Positions 1 through 6,053 of a stretch of 22,968 bases of DNA are shown piece by piece. The DNA comes from a bacterium. Its GTDB lineage: Bacteria; Patescibacteriota; Minisyncoccia; UBA6257; UBA9933. The number at the start of each line of letters is the position of its first letter. Positions within the stretch are counted from its first letter, which is position 1. The translations under genes were made by a program, and so were the position numbers. The notes beneath the pieces were generated by a model that worked only from the letters and a program-made list of their open reading frames with translations, ran no database searches and was not told where the DNA came from. Location of the stretch: positions 1 through 22,968 of the forward strand of contig JAJZBA010000002.1 in the NCBI GenBank assembly GCA_021799155.1, read 5' to 3'.

Positions 1-260
1 GGCGGCGTTTAAGTCAATATGGTCAAAACCGGTTGAGCGAGTGGTGATTAGTTTGAGATTGGGGAAAGCGTTAATGACTTCTTTATCGACGTTTGAACCG
101 ACAAAAACCGAGATAATGTCAAAATCTTTTTGTTCGGGCAGATTATCTTTATCAAGTTTTTGTTTAAAAAATTCCAACCGAAATTCGTTAGTCGTTGGTC
201 GTAAGTTGTTGGTTAAGTAAGGTATTTCCCAATCCTCAATTTCAAAGAAAGCGATTTTCA
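1..260 (-). CDS. D-isomer-specific 2-hydroxyacid dehydrogenase, N-terminal part (runs off left edge)
   Basis: Translating the minus strand from the ATG at 260 gives an open frame of 86 codons to the window edge, beginning MKIAFFEIEDWEIPYL and ending with ITTRSTGFDHIDLNAA. The last part matches the start of the substrate/NAD domain junction of the D-lactate/D-glycerate dehydrogenase family, in which a TRSTGFDHIDL-like motif is typical. These enzymes interconvert 2-keto acids and D-2-hydroxy acids with NAD(H); a D-lactate dehydrogenase regenerating NAD+ would suit a fermentative cell with GAPDH nearby, but the substrate cannot be read from this fragment. The catalytic Arg, Glu and His lie outside the window. 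It follows clpP by 66 bases and that spacer holds an inverted repeat. Codons for residues around 15-25 lie in a degenerate 7-base repeat (184-218), giving the odd peptide TNNLRPTTNEF. Confidence 0.85.
184..218. repeat. Degenerate 7-base tandem repeat inside the dehydrogenase gene
   Basis: Five consecutive 7-base units can be read on the plus strand: ttcgtta, gtcgttg, gtcgtaa, gttgttg, gttaagt. The consensus GTCGTNR is the same as in the repeat at 22407-22455 in cysS. It stays in frame with the dehydrogenase reading frame. Confidence 0.75.
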
Positions 261-273
261 TAGAGTGTTCGCT

Positions 274-315
274 AATAATGCGAATTTTTGACAAATAACG
301 CGAATTCGCATTATT
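274..315. repeat. Inverted repeat with three half-sites between clpP and the dehydrogenase gene
   Basis: AATAATGCGAATT at 274-286 is exactly the reverse complement of AATTCGCATTATT at 303-315, with 16 bases between. The right arm also forms a near-perfect palindrome with 294-302 (AATAACGCGAA against AATAATGCGAA, one mismatch), so three copies of the half-site AATAAYGCGAA are present. It lies in the clpP-dehydrogenase spacer. No U-run follows on the minus strand, so it is not a canonical terminator; an operator or a palindromic repeat element are both possible. Confidence 0.7.
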
Positions 316-326
316 CACAATTACTT

Positions 327-911
327 TTATTTCTTTATTTTTATAATTTCGTCAACAACGCCGTATTCTTTGGCTTCTTGAGCTGAGAGATAAAAATCGC
401 GGTCGGTATCTTTTTCTATTCGATTAAGAGGTTGGCCGGTGTGTTTCGCTAAAATCTGGTTTATTTTGTCTTTGATTTTAAGGATTTGGCGCGCCGTGAT
501 TTCGATTTCCACCGCCTGGCCGCCGGCTTCTCCCATTACCTGGTGAAGCATCACTTCGGAATTGGGTAGAATAAATCTTTTGCCTTTTTCGCCGGCCGCC
601 AAAAGCACCGCGCCCATCGAAGCGGCGATGCCGACGCAAATCGTCGAAACGTCGGGTTTGATGTATTGCATCGTATCGTAAATAGCCAATCCCGCGGAAA
701 CCACGCCGCCGGGAGTATTGAGATAAAGTTTGATGTCTTTTTTCGGGTCTTCGTGCTCCAATAAAAGCATTTGGGCAATTACGGAGTTGGCAACAGCATC
801 GTTAATGGGCCCGCCGATAAAAATTATCCGCTCTTTCAAAAGACGGGAATAAATATCGTACGCTCTTTCACCGTATTGAGTTTTTTCTATGACCGTGGGA
901 ATTAAATTCAT
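327..911 (-). CDS. clpP: ATP-dependent Clp protease proteolytic subunit ClpP
   Basis: This 194-residue protein is full length for ClpP, the serine peptidase that forms a double heptameric ring and degrades proteins fed to it by ClpX or another AAA+ unfoldase in the cytoplasm. The catalytic triad is visible: Ser98 in GIAASMGA, His123 in MLHQ and Asp172 in DTDRDFYLSAQEA, with the spacing of the E. coli enzyme. The oxyanion-region motif TPGGVVSAG is at about 66-74. No propeptide of the E. coli kind is evident; the protein starts MNLIPTVIEK, close to the usual mature N-terminus. It is the last gene of a compact nusA-ppa-clpP run, 11 bases after ppa. No clpX is in the window, so its partner is encoded elsewhere. 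Confidence 0.97.
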   Translation of the reverse strand: MNLIPTVIEKTQYGERAYDIYSRLLKERIIFIGGPINDAVANSVIAQMLLLEHEDPKKDIKLYLNTPGGVVSAGLAIYDTMQYIKPDVSTICVGIAASMGAVLLAAGEKGKRFILPNSEVMLHQVMGEAGGQAVEIEITARQILKIKDKINQILAKHTGQPLNRIEKDTDRDFYLSAQEAKEYGVVDEIIKIKK

Positions 912-922
912 AAATTTGTATA

Positions 923-1450
923 TTATTTTGAATTCAGATATTCGCGATTACTCTTTTTAATTTCTTCTTTTGCAAATTGCGAATCTTCCCAGCCGAGAAT
1001 TTCTACTTTTTTACCCTGCAATTCTTTGTAAACCTGGAAAAAGTGAGAGATTTCTTTTAAGGAATGTTCGTGCAAAGCGATAATGTCTTTTATATCTTTG
1101 ATATTGTCGAATCTTGGATTTTTTGCCTGGACCCCTAAAATTTTATAATCTTCTTCATTGGAATCAATCATTTTTAAAAGCGCCACCGGTCTGGCTTCCA
1201 CTACGCAGCCGGGGAATAACGGGTCGCCGCCTAAAATTAAAATATCCAAAGGGTCGCCGTCGCCGCAAAGAGTTTCCGGAATAAATCCGTAGTCGGCCGG
1301 ATAATGCATCGGCGAATATAAAACCCGGTCGAGTTTTAGAAAACCGGTTTCTTTATCAAGTTCGTATTTGTTCTGGCTGTTCTTGGGAATCTCAATAATC
1401 GCATTGACGATTTCCGGCGCTTTTTCTCCGATTTTTATTTTAGAAATCAT
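923..1450 (-). CDS. ppa: Inorganic pyrophosphatase, family I
   Basis: Soluble family I inorganic pyrophosphatase of 175 residues, the normal bacterial length. It hydrolyses PPi to phosphate with Mg2+ and so pulls biosynthetic reactions (tRNA charging, nucleic acid synthesis) forward in the cytoplasm. The family signature D-G-D-P-L-D is at 64-69 in CGDGDPLDILILGG, giving metal ligands Asp64 and Asp69; Tyr54 in YPADYGFIPET and the EEDYKILGV segment (Asp101, Lys103) correspond to further active-site residues of the E. coli enzyme. It lies 9 bases after nusA and 11 bases before clpP, so co-transcription is likely. No clear Shine-Dalgarno sequence precedes the ATG; the leader is A/T only. Confidence 0.97.
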   Translation of the reverse strand: MISKIKIGEKAPEIVNAIIEIPKNSQNKYELDKETGFLKLDRVLYSPMHYPADYGFIPETLCGDGDPLDILILGGDPLFPGCVVEARPVALLKMIDSNEEDYKILGVQAKNPRFDNIKDIKDIIALHEHSLKEISHFFQVYKELQGKKVEILGWEDSQFAKEEIKKSNREYLNSK

Positions 1451-1459
1451 TTTTTAATT

Positions 1460-2644
1460 TTATATTTTTTCTTTGGAATTTTCAATATCTCTTTCCTCGG
1501 GCGCGCTTTCCGCAATTCCTTCTTTTATGATTTCTTCCGGTCGTGAAGCCGAGCGGACATCGATTTTCCAGCCGGTCAATTTTGCCGCCAGTCTGACGTT
1601 TTGGCCGCCTTTGCCGATTGCCAGACTTAGCTGGTCTTCCGGCACAAAAACTTTGGCTTCGCGGCGCGGCAGTATTTCAACCGAGGCAACTTTTGCCGGT
1701 GAAAGCGAAGCGGCGATAAATTTTTCCGGATCATCAGACCATTCGATGATATCGATTTTTTCATTGGCCAACTCGTTGGTAACGGCCATTACCCGCGTAC
1801 CGCGCTGGCCTACCAAAGAGCCGACTGGGTCGACATTTTCGGCTTTGGAAGCGGCGGCGATTTTGGTTCGACTGCCGGCTTCTCGGGCAACGGCTTTGAT
1901 TTCCACTAATCCTTCATGGATTTCCGGCACTTCCATTTCAAAAAGTTTAGAAACGAACTTCGGATGGCTTCTTGAGAGAATTAGGCCCGGCATTCTGGTT
2001 TCTTCCTGAACGGCCAAAAGATAAAATCTTAATCTTTCGCCAATCCGGAAATGTTCGCCGGGAATCGTTTCGTTATAAAACATAATTCCCATGGCCTTAC
2101 CCAAATCAACGTAAACATTGCCGCGTTCGATTCTTTGCACCGTACCGCTGACGATTTCTCCTTCCTTGCTTTGATATTCTTTTTTAACGGTTTCTCTTTC
2201 GGCCTCTCTTAATTTTTGCAAGACGACTTGTTTGGCTGCTTGCGAGGCGATTCGGCCGAATTCGTCGCGAGTTTCCAGCGGAAATTCTAATTCGTCTCCC
2301 AATTGGACATCCGGTTTTATTTTTTTTGCTTCTTCAATCAAGATATGGCGGTCGGGATTAAAAAGAGGTAAGACCTCTTCGTCTTCGATTCTCTCTTTTT
2401 GTTCTTCATCTTCTTCTTTCATTCTTACCGTGCTCTCATCAACCGCGGTTTTTATCTGCCAAAATTTAAGTTCGCCGGTTTTTAAATCCAGCTTAGTTTT
2501 GATAATCTCGCCTCTTTTGCCGTATTCCTTTCGATAGGCGGCGGCGATCGCCGATTCAATGGCGGAAATCACCGCTTCGGGCTCAATATTTTTTTCGTCG
2601 GCAATCTGGTCGATTGCTCTTTTTAAATTTTTTAAATCCATCAT
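1460..2644 (-). CDS. nusA: Transcription termination/antitermination protein NusA
   Basis: NusA binds RNA polymerase and nascent RNA and modulates pausing, termination and antitermination. The 394 residues show the standard order: an N-terminal polymerase-binding domain (about 1-145), an S1 domain (about 160-225, EGEIVSGTVQRIERGNVYVDLG), KH1 (about 230-300, with GQRG at 279-282) and KH2 (about 305-368, with IGKGGQNVRLAAKLTGWKIDV). The acidic C-terminal repeats of E. coli NusA are absent, as in most non-proteobacterial NusA. A charged insert, EEDEEQKERIEDEE at about 77-90, lengthens the N-terminal domain. Two ATG codons stand in tandem; I took the outer one at 2644. No Shine-Dalgarno site is visible; instead a hairpin (2651-2679) occupies most of the short leader below a good promoter (2686-2713). 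Confidence 0.96.
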   Translation of the reverse strand: MMDLKNLKRAIDQIADEKNIEPEAVISAIESAIAAAYRKEYGKRGEIIKTKLDLKTGELKFWQIKTAVDESTVRMKEEDEEQKERIEDEEVLPLFNPDRHILIEEAKKIKPDVQLGDELEFPLETRDEFGRIASQAAKQVVLQKLREAERETVKKEYQSKEGEIVSGTVQRIERGNVYVDLGKAMGIMFYNETIPGEHFRIGERLRFYLLAVQEETRMPGLILSRSHPKFVSKLFEMEVPEIHEGLVEIKAVAREAGSRTKIAAASKAENVDPVGSLVGQRGTRVMAVTNELANEKIDIIEWSDDPEKFIAASLSPAKVASVEILPRREAKVFVPEDQLSLAIGKGGQNVRLAAKLTGWKIDVRSASRPEEIIKEGIAESAPEERDIENSKEKI

Positions 2645-2650
2645 GTTAGT

Positions 2651-2679
2651 AATAAAGTCCGCAACCGCGGACTTTTATT
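2651..2679 (-). promoter_or_regulatory. Leader hairpin directly upstream of nusA
   Basis: AAAGTCCGC (2654-2662) and GCGGACTTT (2667-2675) form a perfect 9-bp stem with a 4-base loop. It can be extended through AATAA/TTATT with one bulged base. In the nusA transcript it would end six bases before the first ATG and fill almost the whole predicted leader. It could be an attenuator, a ribosome-access control or the terminator of the upstream transketolase operon; the weak U-run (UUUAUUA) makes the last less likely. Confidence 0.6.
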
Positions 2680-2685
2680 GTTTTA

Positions 2686-2713
2686 ATTTTATTCAATATC
2701 AATAAAATGTCAA
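2686..2713 (-). promoter_or_regulatory. Sigma-70-type promoter for nusA-ppa-clpP
   Basis: On the minus strand a perfect -35 box TTGACA (2713-2708) is followed after 16 bases by a -10 box TAAAAT (2691-2686). It starts three bases after the stop codon of the upstream transketolase gene. Transcription would begin near 2679, about 35 bases before the nusA ATG. Confidence 0.6.
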
Positions 2714-2716
2714 GGG

Positions 2717-3706
2717 CTATTTTCTTTTTATGACTTTTTTAACCGCTTCTTTTATGTTTTCCGGCACCAAGCCGTATTTCTTAATTAGATCTTCGGATTT
2801 CCCGCTTTCGCCGAAAGTATCTTTTGTTCCGACAAATTCTATCGGCAGGGGACAGTTTTTTGCCAAAGTTTCGGCGACCGCGCCGCCCAATCCTCCTAGG
2901 ATATTATGTTCTTCAATAGTTACTACCGCTCCGCATTTTTTCGCCAGCTCGATAATTTTTTTCTCATCGAACGGCTTGATTGTATGATTATTCAAAACAA
3001 TTGTTCCAATTTTTTCTTTTTCCAATTCTTTTGCCGCCAATAAAGCGTTATATAAAACCGGACCGCAGCCGATAATTAAAACTTGCGGTTTTTTACTCTC
3101 CCAAAATATTTCCGCTTTACCCGGGATAAAAGGCGTTTCTTCGCTTGTGAAAACAGGCGTTTTTTCGCGGCTGAATCTTAAATAAATAGGGCCTTGAATT
3201 TGAGCGCTGGCGATTGTCGCTTTTTTTGCTTCAATGGCGTCGGCCGGCACAATCACTTTCATATTCGGTAAAACCCGCATCAAAGCGATATCTTCTAGCG
3301 CTTGATGAGTGGCGCCGTCGTATCCGGTGAGCAGGCCGGCATGATGACCGGCAATTTTAACATTGGCGTCGTTATAGCAAATAGTTGTCCTGATTTGTTC
3401 CCAATTTCTTCCCGGAGAAAAAACCGCGTAAGTGGAAATAAAAGGGATTTTTCCGGAAACGTCGAGGCCGGCGGCGATGGCTGCCAGATTTTGTTCGGCG
3501 ATTCCGACCTGAAAAAATCTTTCCGGAAATTTTTCCGCGAATTTATCGCAGCGGGTGGATTTGGCGACATCGGCGGACAAAACGACAACATCGGGATTTT
3601 GCTCGCCAAGAATAATAAGCGCTTCGCCGAAGCCGTCGCGCGTCGGTTTTTGTTCGATATCATCGGAAAAAATTTTATCCGATAATTTAAGTTCCGGGAT
3701 CAACAT
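2717..3706 (-). CDS. Transketolase, C-terminal half (pyrimidine-binding and C-terminal domains)
   Basis: The 329 residues correspond to the second half of transketolase: the pyrimidine-binding domain (about 24-190) and the C-terminal domain (about 205-325). The catalytic Glu that activates the thiamine ring is Glu71 in VGIAEQNLAAIAAG, followed by the family segment PFISTYAVFSPGRNWEQIR and HHAGLLTGYDGATHQALEDIA. With the N half it would move two-carbon units between ketose and aldose phosphates in the non-oxidative pentose phosphate pathway. It sits last in the carbon-metabolism run, 5 bases after a DUF5671 gene that separates it from its partner half. Split transketolases are known in archaea and some bacteria; the membrane-protein gene in the middle is less usual. 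The alternative 1-deoxyxylulose-5-phosphate synthase is less likely given the rpiB-gap context. Confidence 0.93.
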   Translation of the reverse strand: MLIPELKLSDKIFSDDIEQKPTRDGFGEALIILGEQNPDVVVLSADVAKSTRCDKFAEKFPERFFQVGIAEQNLAAIAAGLDVSGKIPFISTYAVFSPGRNWEQIRTTICYNDANVKIAGHHAGLLTGYDGATHQALEDIALMRVLPNMKVIVPADAIEAKKATIASAQIQGPIYLRFSREKTPVFTSEETPFIPGKAEIFWESKKPQVLIIGCGPVLYNALLAAKELEKEKIGTIVLNNHTIKPFDEKKIIELAKKCGAVVTIEEHNILGGLGGAVAETLAKNCPLPIEFVGTKDTFGESGKSEDLIKKYGLVPENIKEAVKKVIKRK

Positions 3707-3711
3707 AAAAC

Positions 3712-4656
3712 TTAATTGTTTCTAACTCTGCTTTTCGGTTTATAAATATCCGGGTCAATAATTCGTTCAAAACAAGCTCGGCCGTTGTTGTGGGTCCAAT
3801 TATCTTCGAAATTGTAAGGAGAAACCGGATTTGAAATATCAATTTTACTTTCTTTTGAATCAAAATTAAAATTCGCGCAAAGTTCAAAAGTTAAATTATT
3901 TTTAATTTTGTATTCATATGGTTGGCCGGTTTCCGGATCAACTGGCGCTACAAATCCCGAAATGCTATCCCTTAAATTATCAAGCGAATCCGGTAATTTT
4001 TCTTTACTGAGCCAAAAATTTACTATTTGGCCTTGAATCAACTGTAAATCATTGACTCTTTCGCGGTCAAATCTGACTAATCGCTGTTTGAACGGCGAAC
4101 CGGCGATGAAAAATCCCGCAATGACGATAATTGAAACAACGACAATGACTGACCAGATAAAAATTTTGATTTTTGGAGAGAGTTCTCCAATTTTTCTCCT
4201 TAAATCGTAAAGATAATATCCGAAAATGCTTGCGCTAACGGCCAAAACCGAAAAAATTTTCAACGAAAATCTGATAGTTAATTCTCCCCGGAGAAAATTA
4301 TAAATAAGCGCCACCAAGTCACCGATGATAATTACCGCGGCCGCGAAAAGCGTAAAATAAAGCAACCACTTTCTGATTTTAAGTTCGTTTTTTTGCGGAT
4401 TTCGCTCAATGTCTTTTTTGAGAAATCTGGATGTCCAAAGAAAAACCGGAAAAATAATGATTAACGAAGAAATTGCCCAGCGAATCGGCTCGCCGGCGTT
4501 AAAATAATTATTCAACGGGTCCGGAAAATAAATATTGACATATTGAAAAAGCAGAACCAAAACGCTCGTGGCGCTGGCGTAAAGCGCGATGATGTTTAAA
4601 AGATGCGTAAAAACGTCTTTCGGCGAACTTTTTATGATTTGGTTTTCATTATTCAT
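3712..4656 (-). CDS. DUF5671-type membrane protein with a C-terminal extracytoplasmic domain
   Basis: The 314-residue protein has five predicted membrane segments (about 15-41, 58-76, 97-121, 129-150 and 163-186). The first four with the connecting sequences (DVFTHLLNIIALYASATSVL, FQYVNIYFPDPL, IRKWLLYFTLFAAAVIIIGDLVALIYNFLRGELTIRF) look like DUF5671, a family of unknown function that I associate with candidate-phyla genomes; this is recall, not a search. Residues about 187-314 are soluble and probably outside, with pseudopilin-like features: a helix rich in RxxDLQLIQGQI and a PDSLDNLRD...PVDPETGQPYEYKI stretch as in type II secretion pseudopilins. The gene lies between the two transketolase halves, 5 bases from each, so it is almost surely co-transcribed with them. 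Its function is unknown and no catalytic motif is apparent. Confidence 0.85.
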   Translation of the reverse strand: MNNENQIIKSSPKDVFTHLLNIIALYASATSVLVLLFQYVNIYFPDPLNNYFNAGEPIRWAISSLIIIFPVFLWTSRFLKKDIERNPQKNELKIRKWLLYFTLFAAAVIIIGDLVALIYNFLRGELTIRFSLKIFSVLAVSASIFGYYLYDLRRKIGELSPKIKIFIWSVIVVVSIIVIAGFFIAGSPFKQRLVRFDRERVNDLQLIQGQIVNFWLSKEKLPDSLDNLRDSISGFVAPVDPETGQPYEYKIKNNLTFELCANFNFDSKESKIDISNPVSPYNFEDNWTHNNGRACFERIIDPDIYKPKSRVRNN

Positions 4657-4661
4657 ATTTT

Positions 4662-5540
4662 TTATTCATATTCGCTTTTGATTTTACCGTTTAATGTTTT
4701 TAATTCTTCAAACGCCTTTCTGGCTTGCTCTTTATTCAACGGCTTGGCGTGCCATTCGTAATCCTGTTCCATAAAGTCAACTCCCTTGCCCGGAATGGTA
4801 TGGGCGATAATCACGGTCGGTTTTTCGTAAATCGCTTTGGCTTCGTTGACGGCGTCGACGAATTGCTCAATGTTGTGTCCGTCAACTTCCAAAACGTGCC
4901 AGTTAAAGGATTCGTATTTGTCGCGCAGCGATTCCAAGGGCATTATTTCTTCGGTAAAACCGTCGCTTTGGATGTTGTTTCTGTCGATAACCGCGGTTAA
5001 ATTGCTTAATTTATATTTTCCGGCAAACATTGCCGCTTCCCAAATAATGCCGCAATCTTGTTCGCCGTCGGACATTATGCAATAAGTCCGGTATTTTGCT
5101 TGCGATGAGCCTGCCGAATCATTTAATCGAGCCGCTAAAGCAATGCCGATTGCTTGTGATAATCCTTCACCCAAAGGACCGGAAGAAGTTTCTATACCAG
5201 GCAACATTTTTCTATAAGGATGGCCCTGCAAGCGGCTGCCAATTTTTCTTAAGGTTTTTAATTCTTCAATAGGGAAGTAGCCGGCTCTGGCCAAAGCCGC
5301 GTATTGAATCGGACAGATATGGCCGTTGGATAAAACCAATCTGTCTCTATCAGACCAATTCGGATTTTTCGGATTATGATTCAAAATATGAAAATAAAAA
5401 GCGGAAAAAATATCAGCCATTCCCAGAGAACCCGCCGGATGGCCGGAACCGGCTTCGGTTAACATTTCAATAACGTCTTGGCGTAATTGATTAGCTGTTT
5501 CTTCAAGAAGTTTTATTTTATTTTCATTAAGATTCTCCAT
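4662..5540 (-). CDS. Transketolase, N-terminal half (thiamine diphosphate-binding domain)
   Basis: The 292 residues are the first domain of transketolase. Visible motifs: GSGHPAGSLGMADIFSAFYF (His34 region), LSNGHICPIQYAAL (His74), GPLGEGLSQAIGIALAARL and the diphosphate/Mg motif SDGEQDCGIIWEAAMFAG...DRNN (157-189). The first Gly of the usual GDG is Ser here, a variant I know from other stand-alone N-terminal subunits. The sequence continues to VIAHTIPGKGVDFMEQDYEWHAKPL, where the domain normally ends, so this is a natural subunit, not a truncation. It needs the C half encoded at 2717-3706 to be active. It lies downstream of rpiB, which supplies ribose 5-phosphate, and of gap, which uses glyceraldehyde 3-phosphate; both are transketolase substrates. 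A palindrome fills the spacer to rpiB. Confidence 0.94.
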   Translation of the reverse strand: MENLNENKIKLLEETANQLRQDVIEMLTEAGSGHPAGSLGMADIFSAFYFHILNHNPKNPNWSDRDRLVLSNGHICPIQYAALARAGYFPIEELKTLRKIGSRLQGHPYRKMLPGIETSSGPLGEGLSQAIGIALAARLNDSAGSSQAKYRTYCIMSDGEQDCGIIWEAAMFAGKYKLSNLTAVIDRNNIQSDGFTEEIMPLESLRDKYESFNWHVLEVDGHNIEQFVDAVNEAKAIYEKPTVIIAHTIPGKGVDFMEQDYEWHAKPLNKEQARKAFEELKTLNGKIKSEYE

Positions 5541-5545
5541 TTAAC

Positions 5546-5582
5546 AATATTTAATTAAACAATGTTTAGTTAACTAAACATT
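5546..5582. repeat. 22-bp perfect palindrome and partial repeat between rpiB and transketolase N half
   Basis: Bases 5561-5582 read the same on both strands (half AATGTTTAGTT). The palindrome includes the last codons and stop of rpiB. Next to it, 5546-5560 (aatatttaattaaac) is a diverged copy of 5561-5574 (aatgtttagttaac). It has no loop and no following U-run, so it is not a standard terminator. Confidence 0.7.
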
Positions 5583-6023
5583 TTCCAAGTCGTTGATTTT
5601 TTCCAGTCGCCGGCGATGGTGTTCTTCGTTGGAAAATGGCGTTGCCAGCCAGGTTTTTAAAATTTGCTTGGCGGTTTCTTCATCCGTAAATTCCGCCGCC
5701 AGAGACAAAACATTGGCGTCGTCGTCGTGGCGCGACAGATAAGCCTGGTCCGGATTGTTTACCAAAGCCGAACGAACGCCTTTGAATTTATTGGCGACGA
5801 CATCGACTCCGACGCCCGAGCCGCAAATTAAAATCCCCCTGCGATTCCAAAAATCTTGAGAAACCGCCCGGCCAACCAGTTTGGCGAAATCCGGATAATC
5901 GTCGTTTTCATCATAACGTTCATTGCCGACATCAACCGCTTCGTACCCCTGGTCTTTTAAGAATTTTTTAAGAGATTCTTTTAATTGAAATCCGCGATGG
6001 TCGGAGCCGATATAGATAAGCAT
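5574..6023 (-). CDS. rpiB: Ribose-5-phosphate isomerase B
   Basis: RpiB/LacAB-family isomerase of 149 residues, the usual length; it interconverts ribose 5-phosphate and ribulose 5-phosphate in the cytoplasm. Motifs: GSDHRGFQLK (Asp8, His9), CGSGVGVDVVANKFKGVRSALV with Cys67 as candidate catalytic base, SRHDDDANVLSLAAEF with His99, and phosphate-binding arginines near HHRRRLEKI (137-139). The presence of Cys67 follows the E. coli RpiB pattern and not the mycobacterial one, which lacks it. It stands between gap and the transketolase N half, completing the core of a non-oxidative pentose phosphate branch. The 7-base spacer to gap is part of a telomere-like 7-base repeat, and the stop codon lies in a palindrome. 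Confidence 0.95.
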   Translation of the reverse strand: MLIYIGSDHRGFQLKESLKKFLKDQGYEAVDVGNERYDENDDYPDFAKLVGRAVSQDFWNRRGILICGSGVGVDVVANKFKGVRSALVNNPDQAYLSRHDDDANVLSLAAEFTDEETAKQILKTWLATPFSNEEHHRRRLEKINDLENV

Positions 6024-6025
6024 AT

Positions 6026-6053
6026 AGGTTTTAGGTTTTAGGGTTTAGGGTTT
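6026..6053. repeat. 7-base tandem repeat across the gap stop codon
   Basis: Four 7-base units follow each other: aggtttt, aggtttt, agggttt, agggttt. The gap stop codon (6031-6033) lies inside, so the last residues of GAPDH (ETLNPKT) are coded by the repeat, and the remainder fills the spacer before rpiB. Confidence 0.85.

Noticed and set aside
184..218. CRISPR array
   Set aside because: The 7-base repeats here and elsewhere are contiguous with no spacers of 25-40 bases, and no cas gene is present.
288..316. Plus-strand promoter TTGACA-17-TTATTC
   Set aside because: No plus-strand gene follows, and the bases belong to the inverted repeat.
1473..2009. Plus-strand open frame of 178 codons opposite nusA
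   Set aside because: It lies wholly antisense to a well-supported NusA, is rich in Ser/Ala/Pro as expected from reversed codons, and has no family resemblance.
3302..3685. Plus-strand open frame of 127 codons opposite the transketolase C half
   Set aside because: Fully within a conserved gene on the other strand, with no recognisable motif or ribosome-binding site.
6026..6053. True telomeric repeat or chromosome end
   Set aside because: Only four units, embedded between two intact genes; a short tandem repeat explains it.
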